This document shows, piece after piece, positions 36,780-50,089 of a stretch of DNA of 64,000 nucleotides. The notes beneath the pieces are model-generated. The model saw only the letters and a program-made list of their open reading frames with translations, was not told the origin of the DNA and ran no database searches. The stretch spans positions 11,218,875 through 11,282,874 of the forward strand of contig OZ234495.1 in NCBI GenBank assembly GCA_965153455.1, in the 5' to 3' direction. Position 1 is the first letter of the stretch. Every line of letters begins with the position of its first letter. Source of the stretch: Sphagnum compactum (lineage: Eukaryota; Bryophyta; Sphagnopsida; Sphagnales). The position numbers and the translations under genes are program-made.

Positions 36780-39700
36780 AGTTGCTATTTGTAGCCTCAT
36801 ACCTATTTGCAGTTCCGAAGATTTAGTTTTATGGGTGGGGTTGTAAAAAAGTAAATAACAAAACTTTGAAGTGAGAAATATTTTTGCAAGGTCACATACT
36901 GAGCACCACTCAAGATGCATTAAGATGCCTGGGACACAAATGCCCTCCAAGAGAGCAACTTTAAAAGGGAACTACAGTTTGTTTTTGTGCCCAGCCATAA
37001 TGATTGATCCAGGTGACATTTTTATATCTTCCACATTTTCATGATTATGGGTGGGCATGTGGAATAATTAACACTCTATCCTGGCTTTGGTAAACAATGG
37101 TAGAGGCTCAAAGATTCTGTGTAAGGTAGAGATTCTCTAAGTCATACAGCAATTATATGAATCATTCCATCCTCCAGCTTATGTGAGAAGCAAATAACTT
37201 TGATAGTCTGTGCCTGCGTAACTAGACACCGGAAATGTGACAAGGGGAATGGGCAAGGGTTGTAAGGCCCTTCAAATTGAAGTACAAGGGACCAAAAGGA
37301 AGAACAAAGGCTCCAGCCAAAACATCTACTGACCATGAGGAAGTTGAGTTGAGATGGTATGCTAATTTTGAAGCTTTGTCTAGCCTGCAAGAGTGTGTCA
37401 CACTACACATGATTATATAGTGGGGAATGATGTAAAGCCTGCCAAGCTTTATTGGTATAACACACTACAACAAGGAGGCAATGAGAGCAAAAATGGAAGG
37501 CCGTGATATGCCCAATCAAAACCATGCCCTGCCATATGCAAAAGGTCTAGTTCTGCTACCAAGATTGGTAACACAAGTAATCAATACTAACAACGAGTAG
37601 TGGATCAGAAGTGAAACTGGGAGCAAGTTCCACAACAGGTGGAAGGTGAGATGTGATTAACCTTTTTTGACTCATAATTAGTGATGCTTGTGTCATTTGA
37701 AAGACCATGGAGATTTGTTGTCTAAAGAGATCACTGAAAGTGATCATGATTGAAGAGGAGACCTTTCAATCCTGTGGCATTCCAAGCTCTATTCACAAAG
37801 CATGAAACAAAATCATTGGCTTGTTTGAGCAATCTATTGAGATCTTTATTGCTAATGAGAGGAATCAATTATCTTTGGACATGTTACTATTGAAGCTACA
37901 AAATTATGGGTGGAATTTGAGTAAGTAGGAGGTTATAAAATAAACAAAAAGTGGTGCATTTGTAATAACGATAGTTGCAAAGGTCCAAATGTCATTGGAA
38001 AGGATGATGTTGAGATGTTGACAAAAGGGTTCAAGGGTGAATGAAAATACCATATGCAATTGTTCTTAAACCACATGCAAACAAACTTTGCAAGTCACAA
38101 AAACAAAGTCATCATGCATAATATCATGTGTTTCTTAATACACTATCATTGGTGGATTAATATGGGGATAACTACTGAGTTGTTGGGCTAAGTATAAACA
38201 TGACAAAGAAGGTCAAGTACCAATGGATGGCAAAACCTTAGCACGATCCAAGGGGCAACTAAAAGAAGGTTGATGAATAAAAAAACATGAAGACGATTAA
38301 TTGTGTTATTAGCCAAACTCCTTCCCTTAAACTCAACAAAGGAAAGATTTGAGCTCAATTGGACAGTTCATCAAAATGAATATGGGATAGGGTGTGAGTG
38401 GTGCAATTGTTTTAAAACTATGTCCTTAAAGCCAATTGACCTTTTACACAAATTATTTAAACAAGAGAACAACATGAACTAGAGATGGCAAAAGCTTAAA
38501 TGCCATTTCCATTGTTTGTTGAAAAGAAATGCAAAAGTTGTACCTTGCACAACATAAAGATTAAGATTCCATGTTGAAAGTGACTTGGTTTTATCTCATT
38601 CTAAGTAATAAATTTGAATGTTGATACATCATGAAGCAAAAATTCATTGATGAAAGATGATATTAATGAATGCAAATCAATTTAAACACCAAATTTGGTA
38701 TATCATCAAAGGGGTGATAAACATGGCTAGGGGAACAATGTTAACTATTAAGCTTGATAAAAACCATGCAACACATTTGTGAAATTACATATGGGAAACA
38801 AATAATTCTTTTAAAAATAGTTAGGTGTTCAAATGTTAAACAGAGCAAAGGATTCAACTTTTGAAATTTTGTCATCAACAACAGATGGAAATAAACAAGA
38901 AGGGAAGTTGGATACTAAAAATCAAAAGGCTTTGAAATGAATTAAAATGGCACTTAGATGTGTACCCATGGCTGATAGAATGACAATGATATATTCAAGT
39001 TGCAATTATGATGATTATAATATATCAAAATTACTATAACATAAAACAAAGGATAAGTTGAACTATATCACTTCATGTAACACACAATCCTTGAAACAAA
39101 TGTCCCTCAACATCAAGTTGATTATGCTTGGCCCATTTGCAAAATGGCCCAAACATGAAAAAAATCAAATTTGCATGAGATGTCATGGACAACTATGTCA
39201 CAACCATTTTTTCAAGGAAAATTTCAAATTGGTGAAGGCAAGATTATGTTTTAAATGAATCACAAAGTTGGTCAATGGATAAATTTAACAAATATCCTAC
39301 CATGATTGTGAGATAAGCCTCCAGAAGGTTTAAGCTCAATGAAACAATGGGTTCTTCCAAGTATTTGCATAACGCAATGGGCAATATATCCTTATGCAAT
39401 GTAAAATCAAAGTTAAAATACTCATCATTAAAAACCACTAAGAGAATTTTCAAGGTAAAACATTCATGCAAATGTTCAAAAACCGCATTTTTAAAACCAC
39501 TAACTAGTCAATGAATCATTGTATTAAATGCCACTTTAAACAATCCAAAAGACAATTCAAGATTTTGGTTGGGTTCAAAACTATCCACCAAGGTTCATGC
39601 AAAGCACATGTAAATCATGACAAAAGGAATGGATAGGTCATTATCAAAAAACTTGAAACAACAATGAAGTGAGGTTGGTACAATGGTGGATTTGCAAAAA

Positions 39701-40760
39701 TGAATAAATTTCCTATTGCCCCCTTTGTACATTATGCTTCTAAATGTGAAGAAACAAGTCAAATCACTTCAACTATGAAAGGTGATATTGTATTTGAAAA
39801 AAATTGAGTCTTCTTTCACAAAAAACTCCTCTTGTCTTGTGAGTGTCATAATGACATCAAACTTGATTTATATATGTGAAAATGTACTGATTTTAGAGTT
39901 CTCACGACCTTAACTTTGACTTTTGATGACTCTTAAAAATGATAAAGAAATGCATTTGTTGGAATGAAAGGAATATAAAACAGTAATATAAGGGATTGGG
40001 TTGAGTGAAAATCCTAAACATGGCAGGGGCCAAGGAAAGTGAAACATTCATCTAAACAAATACAAATGTTGAAGAGTCAAAAGGAAGTGCTCCCAAAATG
40101 AATTGGAACACTTTGTGAATTGATGTTCCTTGGGATTCGTTAATTTTTAAAACAAAATTTGATGATTCAAATATCAACCAAATGGAAAAATCTTTGGTTT
40201 ATTTAAAATAACTCAAAGAGTTACAAGAAAAAGTTATTTTATTTCCAAAAAAAATTGTTTCCTTGCCAATATAATCATTTGACTATTTGGTCCACAAAAA
40301 AGGTCCCAATTTGTTTCATGCACTCATGTATTGCAATTTGAAGGGACAATTAAAGAGCATAACATGGCCATGGAAAGATTTTGACATGAGTTACAAGAAA
40401 ATGGCTTCACATGTATTTTGTTGCATTCTTAAGAGAAATGAACCCCCAATGTCATGGGACACTTTCGCTTCTTGATTTTGATAAAAGATTTTGGGGATTT
40501 GGGGAATTTTGTCATTTTGTTGTCACCACTAGGTCATGCAAATTATAAATTAAAAAATAGTGCCTTCAAACCATGGTTGAATTTGTGTGAACTTGTCATG
40601 GGTTGACCAATTTTGGCCCCAATTACATTGAAGGGCCTCTTCAAGTCATTTTGTGTAGTTGATATGAATAAGATATCCATGAAATGCACAAAATTGTCCT
40701 AATCATCCCAAAGTTCTCATTTCTTATCTTGGTTATGAAAAACTAAAGAATACACCTTAG
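36780..40760. other. Intergenic DNA, no gene seen
   Basis: 37-38 kb is moderately AT-rich, then strongly AT-rich. Frames are short with no motif. No RNA gene or clear repeat unit found. Confidence 0.5.
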
Positions 40761-40779
40761 ATTTTTAAATTTAAGGTTC

Positions 40780-40875
40780 AAGTTTATAGTTTAGAACAAC
40801 CTAAGGTTACATAGTTTAAAATAACCTACAATATAATAACCTAGAATAGTTGGGTAAAAGCATGCTACACTGGAC
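40780..40875. repeat. AATAACCTA-type minisatellite patch, short copy
   Basis: Several ATAACCTA/CAACCTAAGG-like words are followed by TTGGGTAAAAGCATGCTA (ending near 40870). The same kind of words and the same AGCATGCT palindrome with its TTTTACCCAA flank occur near 56680-57010. Confidence 0.5.
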
Positions 40876-41282
40876 CATTTGTGGCAGCTCCAAGTCGTTT
40901 TGTAAAGTCCATATTCCCAAAATAAAACAATGGATGTACCTTACTTTAAAGATGGACCGTTGGATCCAGTAAATATATGATTAATCTTAGCCGTGCGTAC
41001 TAGTTTCGTAGGTCCTACGAAGGGACACATGCAAGTCTGGTTTATTTCGAGTTTGGCGGGATTTTGAATTATTGGATAGTCTCACAAGAAGGCACAATTT
41101 TCATATTGGGAAGTACAGTAACTTGTTTCTAGCAAGGTCTAAGCGTGACAAAGTGTAAGAATTTATTGACTTTGTAGCAATTTCGTGTTTGATTGAGGCT
41201 AAACATCATTGTTTAAAGGTAAAAAAAAACAAGAGTTACAACTCACCATACAATGACCTCCACTGAGTGGGAACAATACAAC

Positions 41283-42310
41283 TAAAGTTCTTAGTAAGAA
41301 AGTGAAGATCAAGCATGAGTTTGGCCCAAAAAATAGAGGACCTAGATTAGTTGCATCATTATATGAGACAATTTCAGAGCTTGGTGATGGCATGCCCATT
41401 AGTCGAAGGGAATTTGCAGAGTGATATGGGCTTTCCTTAAAAGGATTATGTCCCAAGAGGATTAGAATCCCTAGAGATGTAATTGTGGAGGAGATCCAAA
41501 AGTATTTTCGACCTATCCATAACCAAAATGGCTACAATTATGTATTTAATGAGAATCCTAAGATTATTACAAAAGTTGAGAGTTTGTGGATGATTATCCA
41601 CCAGAAGATGTGTGTTCCTACTTCAAAAATAATCTCTATGGGCATGGCCAAAGGAGTTGTTATGGACTTGAAGGGCGACAAGATGAACTAGGCTATGTAT
41701 ACGGAATGGACAAATCGATAACAACAACATTGAAAAGGTTCAATCATTGAATCGTTTAGTGATGGTGAAGGTGACACGGAGTTCCCAAATGATGAAGGAA
41801 CCCAAGTTCGAAGTGGTGGTTGCTCATGCATTATGCCTGAACAAATTACGTAATATTTGGAGTTTTCCGAACAATTGGTGTTAGAAGTTGAAAAACAAGA
41901 AGGCCAATGAAAGCAAACAAGAGAAGACATTAGAATGTCAAACATGAAAGCTCGGAATTTATTGAAAGATCCCAACAACAATTTAGATGCAACAAAGGAC
42001 ACTTACTACAATGGTCATGGCATTAGTAGATGCAAGTGACTATGAAGCTTTTGTTGTTTTGAACGCCAATGTGAAGGCACAAGAACACCTAGTTGAAGCT
42101 TTTCAAACCCTTGCAGAACAAGGGCAAGTAGAGTTTGATACGGTTCATAAGGATACTAAGTTTATGAGTAGTATGTTGTTTTCATTAGAGCAGAAGGCCA
42201 TTTTTTGCAAGAGGTTTCATGATGTTGCAAAGGAGCTTTTTGCAAAGTTTCAACATGGTTTTGGTTTTCAAGTTAGTAGTGTTTGTGGCTTTGCCTTCAC
42301 ATGTTGTTGA
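41283..42310 (+). pseudogene. Degraded protein-coding sequence of unknown family
   Basis: One frame reads as real protein from about 41283 to 41690 with a single TGA (at 41424-41426): a basic start, RGPRLVASLYETISELGDG, then KGLCPKRIRIPRDVIVEE and IHNQNGYNYVFNENPK. After a stop near 41689 and a frameshift near 41995, a second coherent part follows (41987-42310, ALVDASDYEAFVVLNANVKA, helical and rich in Glu, Gln, Phe). I do not recognise the family. Given the neighbours it is probably a transposon or a lineage-specific multicopy gene remnant. Confidence 0.45.
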
Positions 42311-43060
42311 GGTTAATGACTTGGGTTTCAAAGAGTGTTTGACGATTAAACATTGCCCATATTGCGATTGGGGTTTTCACTAATTTGGTCAAGGACGATT
42401 TCCTTTTGCAAACATTTATACCATTGTTGGTGCGCTAATATTCAGTTCAACACTCGTCCAAATGCATCCACCTTGGATTGAGGAACAAATGCATGAAGCT
42501 TGGTGGGCTTCTTCCAGCATTATGAAGCCCGGCACTATAGCCATGTTTGAGTGCTCGTTGAAAGCACCAAGGCCAACAAAGGTTCTTCCCAAACACTATG
42601 CATCACAGTTTCCCAGAAGTACATTTTGTTACTTCCTAAACATTATGCATAAAACTTCATTTGAAATACATGTATCTTTGTACATGAAACTTGTACATGA
42701 ATAGTTTAGGGTTTATCAATATTCACAAATGTCTATCCATATCTTTGTCCAGTCAATACTTTGTGAATCTTAAGTTCCAAATTTTTTGGAGATGCTTGGA
42801 TTATACAGTGGTTTTTGCAGGTCCATGTCAATGCTGGTTTTGTGGATAGATATGTCATTCATTATCCATGACCATATGTGTTGTTAAAGAAGTCTTTGAT
42901 TGTGTGTAGGCAACCATGGTCTTGTTTAATGCAATGTACACAATATGCACAAATGTCTATAGAAATTCATTAAAATATTGTGGGTGTGAGCATTAGGAGT
43001 TCATTTTGCTCCATAGAAAATGTTGCACATGGTGTCTGTGAGTAATTCCATCTATAAAAG
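42311..43060. other. Intergenic DNA, no gene seen
   Basis: A short frame at 42462-42704 has no motif. The remainder is AT-rich and leads into the tandem repeats. Confidence 0.45.
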
Positions 43061-43064
43061 TCCA

Positions 43065-43610
43065 ATGAGGTTTCTAGAAATCCTTAATAGTGCAATGATG
43101 TCCACAATTCAGTCCCAAATAGTCCCAATGATGTTTACAAAAGTCCTTAACAATGCAATGTTGTTTGCATTAATTAATAACAATGGTAAGTTTTGTTGCA
43201 ACAGTCCCTAACAATGTTAAATGTTGTTTGCAATAATCAATAGGAGTGTTAATGTTATTTGCAATGTCCTTATTAGTGCTACATGTTACTACAGTAGTCC
43301 ATAGTAGTGCAATTTCAAGTTTGCAGAAGTCAATAATAGTGTTGAGTTATTTTTAGTAGTCCCTAATAGTCTTACATGTTGCTTGCAGTAGTCGTCAATA
43401 GTTTTAGCTTATTTGCAACAATCGTTAACAATGCTAATGTTGTTTGTAGAAATCAATAACACTGCAAATGTTGTTTGCAGAAGTCCTTAAGAATGGTAAT
43501 TTTAATTGTAAGAGTCCCCATTAATGTTAATGTTGTTTATTGAAGTCTTTAACAACATGAATGTATTGTCTACAAGAGCCTTGAATATTGACAATGTTGT
43601 TTGCAGCATA
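43065..43610. repeat. Degenerate minisatellite, unit about 40-50 bp
   Basis: A unit close to AGTCCCTAATAGTGCAATGT followed by TGTTTGCA recurs at least ten times with heavy divergence (for example near 43079, 43143, 43204, 43265, 43361, 43483). The same unit forms a second, shorter patch at 47060-47215. Confidence 0.7.
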
Positions 43611-44665
43611 CAAAACATGTGTAGATTTCAAGAGCACTAATATAACTTTATTGAGTTATGAACATCATCTTTGCATGGTCAATAATTACAGGTGTGATTT
43701 TGTCCACCATGGGTTGTTTATGTTGTTAAGAAGTACATAACAAAATCAAGATTTCAAGAGCATTGATATAATTTTGCATAGATATGATATTACTAAGCTA
43801 TGGGCACCATCTTTGTATAATTACAAGTGTAGTCTTCACTTTCTATAATTATACATGACTAATCTTCATGAACAGTCTTTATTCCATGTTATTTGGCTGA
43901 AACAAAAAGTTAATTATGAATTTCCTTTTGCCAATTTGATTTTCAAACCAATCTTGCATTGAATTTATTAACCTATGTGTTATTTGAATGAAATAGATGG
44001 TATACAGGCTTTGTTTGTGGTTCTGTCCACCATGGACAATCTATACATGTTTGTAGGGTAAATAATAGATTTGTCAAGAACACTAATATGTTTTGCTTCA
44101 TGTGATGTTACTGAGCTACATGCAGCATATTTGCATGGTCAATAATTATAAGTGTAGTCTTAGCTTTTTGTAATTGTACATGATTGATCTTCATGCATTC
44201 AGTCCAAGTATTCCATGTCATTTGATTGAAACCAATCTTACATTTAATATATTGATCTCAAGGTGCTTTGAATGAAACAAATGGTGGAAAGGACGAGCTT
44301 GTGGTTTTGTCCACCATGGGTAGTCTATGTTGTTTGGAGGGTGCATAACAAAATCCAAATTTTAAGAGCATTAATATAATTTTGCATAGATCTAATGTTA
44401 TTGAGCTATGGGCACCATTTAATTTGTGTTCAATAATTACAAGTGTGGTCTTCACTTTTTGTAATTGTACATGACTGATCCTCATGAACAGTCCTTATTC
44501 CATGTTATTTGACTAACAAAATGGTCAATTACGAACTTTCTTTTGTCAATTTGATTTTCAAATTTTGCATTGATTATTTGATTATTCACATTTGTGTTCT
44601 TTGAATGAAATAGATGGTATTGAGACTCTACTAGTGGTTCGTCCACCATGAACATCAAGATCTTT
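43610..44665. repeat. Tandem array, units of about 280-330 bp
   Basis: GTCCACCAT recurs at 43702, 44025, 44309 and 44641 (spacing 323, 284, 332). Each unit also carries, in order, CAAGAGCAYTAATAT, a TGTTAYTGAGCTA-like block, TCAATAATTACAAGTGTRGT, TTGTACATGAYTGATC and CATGTTATTTG. About three and a half units. It starts where the minisatellite ends, so the two may belong to one element. No protein. Confidence 0.8.
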
Positions 44666-44819
44666 TTCAAATTTTCAACCATCCATTGTCAAAGGTGGCA
44701 TATCAATCTTGAACAACAACAATCAAGACATCAGCCTAAATGTTGGTAGTGCCCTTTAACTACAAGCAATTAAAGCCCCTGATGAATTGGTAGAGGTGTC
44801 CACTCCCAAAATATTGAAG

Positions 44820-45660
44820 CACTCTCCAATTCAATTGAAGCCCTCTCCAATTCAATTGAAGCCCAAAGTTGTCGCAACCCCACTTTGTCCAAGTGTGGGG
44901 GTGAAGCCCAACACTTGGAAAAGTTGAAGACTTGGAGTCCTCCGGGACTCCCGAATGTTCAGAGCTCAACAGCAAGGCCCAAAACACCTCGCATTGGGGT
45001 GTTCTTGGTGTCATTGCAAAGGTCTTGAAACGTAGATATCGAAAATGGCCTCGCATTGGTCATTTGGGCTTCTGCAGCCCAAGTTATGGGCAAAAGAAGG
45101 GCCAGGAGTCAAACTGGCAGTTTGACTCCCGACCACTAAAAGTCGGGAATCGACCTCTTCCCGACATCCGATTTGAGAGTGCAACATGGAGTTGGAAAGA
45201 TCTCGACGAGGGCTACAACTTTGGTTCAGACCTCGTCGCGATCGAACTCTGCAGTCGGGAGTTATGGCCGTTCAAAGTTCCGGGAGTCCAGCCGGGACAA
45301 TTTCGGGACTCCATTTCGGGAGTCCCAACAAAATGTGCCATTTGGATGTAGCCTCCACGGCGAGCTGCAGAGATAACTATAAGGGGGAAGGTGGTGGCTT
45401 CCCCCGAGTCCGGGCCGTGGTGAGTCAAGTACTCCAAAGTGCCCGTGGCTTGTCCCAACACCCAAGGGTGTTCCCGAATGTGAACTAACCCATTTGTGGT
45501 TGGTTTTGTATGCAGATTCGTGCTTGATCTACTAGTCCATCTTCCTAGTCTAATCCCGGGGCTTCCAACTCGACCCTCTACCCCTTTCTAGAGTTGGAAG
45601 TCGGGAGCGTGCCCTTCGGTCCCAACTTTTCGCAACTTCACATTGGTGAACCCTCAAGTG
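44820..45660 (+). repeat. LTR-like repeat, copy A
   Basis: A GC- and CpG-richer block. It shares with copy B (50090-50850), in the same order, GGCCAAAAG-like, GACCACTAAAAGTCGGGAAT, a CATTGGAAAG-like block, a GACCTC block, a GGGAGTCC block and a 27-base identical block at 45378-45404 that begins TATAAGGGGG. That block folds on itself (GGGGAAG/CTTCCCC). Next come GTCCG.GCC.TGGTGA, TGCCCGTGGCT and GTGTTCC. A TATA-like word within a several-hundred-bp repeat suggests an LTR. A 21-bp direct duplication (44822 and 44843) lies at its 5' side. Exact ends and target duplication are not resolved. Confidence 0.6.
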
Positions 45661-45716
45661 GGTTCACCCCAGGACCAAGGAGTGCGTCACGAAAGTACAC
45701 CTAGGGGTGCATCCAA

Positions 45717-46098
45717 TGAACAAAAAAAATTTTAAGCTATTAGAGGAACCAGGGATTGAGCACAATAGTGATGATGAAACTCAAGAGGAGAGTTCCAAAA
45801 AAGATGAAATGGAGGTTGAAAAGGAGCAAGAGGAAAAGCTTGATGAAGATTAAGAATGTAAGAGCATGATGACATTGTTAATCTTGAAAAACCTCTTTTG
45901 AAAAAAATGAAGACATTTTCTACCAACAAACCCAAGAAAGTGGTGAGAGGAAATGGGCCATCACCATCGAAAAAAGGTAAGAAGTCAAAGCCAAAACCAA
46001 TCCTTCAGCGGGTTAGTATTGCAACCACCAAACGACATGCAACCATAAAGAACACACAACAATCTGGCCCGGGCAAGAGTAAGACCTATACTCAATGA
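45717..46098 (+). pseudogene. Acidic-then-basic ORF fragment
   Basis: 45717-45854 reads as a Glu/Asp-rich segment (SDDETQEESSKKDEMEVEKE) ending in a stop. 45898-46098 in another frame is Lys-rich (KPKKVVRGN, KKGKKSKPKP). Together they look like a broken charged protein, possibly the tail of a nuclear or transposon-encoded product lying behind the LTR-like copy A. I do not recognise a domain; low-complexity chance is possible. Confidence 0.3.
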
Positions 46099-46099
46099 A

Positions 46100-47055
46100 T
46101 GGCATTAGGATTTCATGATTTTTTTCTTTATAAGGTTCAATAAGTATATATAGGAAAATTGAAAATCTTATAGAGTATGGATCTGGATTGTTTATTGCAT
46201 GTTTTGACTACATCTAATAATGTATTGAAAACACATGATGTTTTCTGTTTTTGCATGTAAACTTGTGTTTTTTGGTGACCATCATAATCCATTAGTCACT
46301 ACAAAATTGTAGAACTAGAAGACTTGTTCAATAATGTTTCTTGAACTTATTCTTAGTTGTTTGTGTAATCTTGAAAATGTTTCAAGACCATTGTATAACA
46401 CCCCAATTCTTCTAGTACTAACTATGCCATCTTGAGAAATTGACTTGATAATATTTAAGACCGGTGGAGCAACCAAATTATAATAGAGCAATGCTATCGA
46501 AAAAAAATTCTACTAAAATAGAATGGTTCAAGACCAAATTCTAACACAAGTCACTAATATCTATATTGCCATTGAAGCCATCCTAAAAACCTCTGTTTAC
46601 TTGGCCCAACCAAAGTGCTTCAAGACCATTATAACACAAGTCAATTCTACTAACATGTGTATGGCATCAAGATATTGATGAAAGACTAACTTCAATGAAA
46701 ACACATGCACATTCAAAGCTTCTATCCATTATCTTTTGTTGTTCTTATAGCCCTATATGAATTTAATGTATTGAGAGGAAAAAAATGAAAGCCATTTTGG
46801 TTTGGCACTAATATACCCCACCAATTTAACAAATGAAAGTAAATCACTTACACTCAAGTACAATTATCTTAAATTTTATCCATAAATCATGTGTATTCTA
46901 ACAGTTATGTTGGATCAAAAAATATACTTCAACACCAAGAAAATGCTTCAAAACCATTATTTTATGTTGCCAAGAATTACAAATATTCTAACACCTATAT
47001 GCTATCAAGAAATTCCTTTTACTTGAAGACATAAGTCTCAAGCAATGCAATGTAT
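46100..47055. other. Intergenic DNA, nothing recognised
   Basis: AT-rich, with loosely repeated words (CTAACACC, AAGACCATT) but no clear unit. No coding signal. Confidence 0.45.
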
Positions 47056-47059
47056 TTTG

Positions 47060-47215
47060 TATAAGACTTGCAAAAGTCGCTAACAATCCAATGCTACTTG
47101 CATAAGTGCACAATGTTGCTTGAAGTCCCTAGCAGTCCAATATTGCTTGTAAAAGTCCCTGATAGTGTAATTATTTGCAATAGTCCCTAATAGTACCATT
47201 GATGTTTGTAGAATC
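47060..47215. repeat. Degenerate minisatellite, second patch
   Basis: AAAGTCGCTAACAATCCAATG, GAAGTCCCTAGCAGTCCAAT, AAAGTCCCTGATAGTGTAAT and ATAGTCCCTAATAGTACCAT follow each other, each with TTGCTTGTA or TTTGCAATA-like spacers. This is the same unit as at 43065-43610, 3.5 kb away. Confidence 0.7.
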
Positions 47216-50085
47216 TGCAACAATGTTCCTTATAAGAGTTCTTCTGATAGCTTATACTGCCATTTCTATGACTCAAATTAAGGTTGTCATTATAGCATAT
47301 TCTAATTATGTTAAGGCATGTTCACTGATTCAATGCCTTGTAACCTACTTGAGATCCATAATGGTGCACTCTCACATGATCCAATAAGGAGATGTTCATG
47401 TTTTGTCCAAGAAACATCAGTATACTTTTGTATAAACATCATCCATATAAACAATTTAGTCCAAGGATAACCTTTTGACATCAAATGAAACCAAACATGA
47501 TCGAGCAAAAAGAGTCAAGCATAGGTCACCATTGGTCCCAACAGAACGATAATCGATCAAAAAGATGTACCAATACAAAGATTGATGAAGGGATCATTTA
47601 GTTGAACTTGGAAAGCTTGCAAGTACTCCCAGAGTGCCCCTTGAGGTTGACTCATCATGGCAAACTAATGCCCTAAGATCACCATTGCAATTATGCAGTT
47701 GGGAACTTCATGCGCATCTACAACATGAATTTGTTGTGCTTTGGGACATGGGACTTTGATCTACCAATTCCAACAAAAGTTGTTATGAACCACACTTGGC
47801 CACCAACCATAAACACCTATTGAAACATCTAATAGTTTGTACCAATGCCATCATGTTTAAACAAACGGTACATTTAAAGTTCAAATTTTCTATCAATTGG
47901 AGTTTGAGCAATAAGTGGGGATTGCATGGTTCCATTGAAGGCCTTTAGTTCAACAGCTTGAAATGCACATTGCCCAAGATAGAGAAAACAAACTATAGGA
48001 GAACCATCAAAAAATGAAGCATCGATAAACAACTTGATAGTAGTAATTCCACACACTGTAACTCTGTGGTCACTAAACTGTACCATATATCGGACATACC
48101 TATAGTTTAATTTGCATCCCTTGTCTTGTATGCAATCTCTAACATCGCCATCAACAACCCACTCTCAATCCTCATTCAAAAACAACATTGAAGCCATTGA
48201 TAGATAGTTATGCAAGTGCCTAGACAGTCATATGAAATCTGCACAACACATGTAATTTAAAAACTTGGACAATATGTTTTACAACTTTAATATTTCCTTG
48301 GTGTATTGAAATGCCAAAACATGAAGCAAACAATAAAATATAGAACATGTAGGGCATCAAACTCCTCTCATCTATATACTAGGCAACACAAAAACTCTAC
48401 TGCCCACTTTGGTGAAGAGCACAGAGTAGAGCTAAGGACTTACAAGTGTTCCTTCATCTGAATCCTCCTTATTTTCCTAATCTAAAGCAGTAGCTAGAGC
48501 TATAGGTTTCTTCTCTTCCTTTTGAACTACCATTTTTGCTAGTTTTTTTCTTACCCTTGAAGCTTTTGCCCTTCCATCAACACCAATAAAAAACTCAAAT
48601 AATAGGCCTCTCTATGAAAGGATTTGTCATAAGGATGTATGCAAGGCTTTAACTTAAAACACATGAATTTTAGAAAATAACCAGGGATTTATATTAGGTG
48701 ATTAGCTGAAACAATACTTCAAGAATGGAAGTTTTGGTACTAGTTTCATCGCTAGAGACTCCACATATATTCTTGAATGGCAAGTAGTATAATATCCACA
48801 AAATATGTCAACATATTTTGGGACATGTATAATTGAGCCAACTTCATTAACACTTTCCATCAAGAAACATAAAGACAATAATATTCATAGTCAATATGTA
48901 ACATTTGCAAGAAATTTTAAACAAAAACTTGGGTAGCAGTGGTAGCAAACCACATTGGTTTAGAGGGGAATTCAACCTCGTTGACCATAACCCCTTGATA
49001 TTCTAAACTCCCTATCTCATAAACATTTCACCAAGTTAGAAAAAAATGCATATCATTCTAGAACAAAATGCAAAGAGATAAACAATTGGACACAAATTCC
49101 AACAAAGATTTCTTCATCCACTTCCAAAGAAGCAACTTCATTGATACCTGGCAAAATATCTCCTGGTAGTTCATACACAGAATCATTCCCAATCACTTTA
49201 TGATTCCTTGTGGCATCAAAAATTTGATCGCCCTGACCAAATGGGAATAGATATAAACAAGATGGGAATCCTTTAACAAGACATAAGAAGATTCATTGTT
49301 TCCCCATTTTTGGTAATAGATTCCTATTACTACATCATCACCTTCATCAGTAGTTGTCCCCCACCTATCTATAAAAGTTCTTTTTTACCTTATGCAATGG
49401 CTTGGTGCACATAATTAACCAAAAGGATGCACCTTTAAAAATTTCATCCTCTACATTGACTGCAAGGTTGTCACCAATTTTTAAAACACCAACCAATTCA
49501 TAACATGTGTCACAAAACACCATTTACACAAAATTATATGCCTAAACCTACCTACAAGAGTATAAGAACAACCATCAACAAATTAGAAAACAAATAATGG
49601 ACCAAAAGTTGGAAAGGCTTAAGTTGGTACCTTCTAGTCCATATTATCGATCTCTAGCATCCCATCCAGTGTACATGGCATCTCGCACATACCTTGTGTC
49701 TTGGGGTTGTAGTTGTTTTGGCAGCCAATGACCTATCCACTTGACATTAACACATATAGTCCAACGTTTATCTAAATAAAACTCACAAAAACATGCCAAA
49801 TATTTAACAAACAATTGTGTGAGGTTGGTTTTGTTAAATGAACAAATAGAATGGATCTTCATGGTTCCTTTGATGGGATCACACACAAATATAGGAGATA
49901 CCATGTCCACATCTTCAACTTGGATGTGACAAAATATTCTTTTGAGTGGTTTCCATGAACTAGAGTATGTTGATTCTATGTCATGACCCTAACCTTGGGC
50001 TCGTGACCAAGGCAAGGGCATGGAAAGGTGAAGGCCGAGAGTGTAACCCAGGAGTCACATTCACACTCTTAGGAGTGCAAGAAAG
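47216..50085. other. Intergenic or degraded transposon DNA, no gene named
   Basis: Minus-strand frames at 47874-48086 and 49644-49910 have a protein-like feel but no motif that I can name, and stops surround them. Probably old transposon sequence. Confidence 0.4.
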
Positions 50086-50089
50086 TGTG

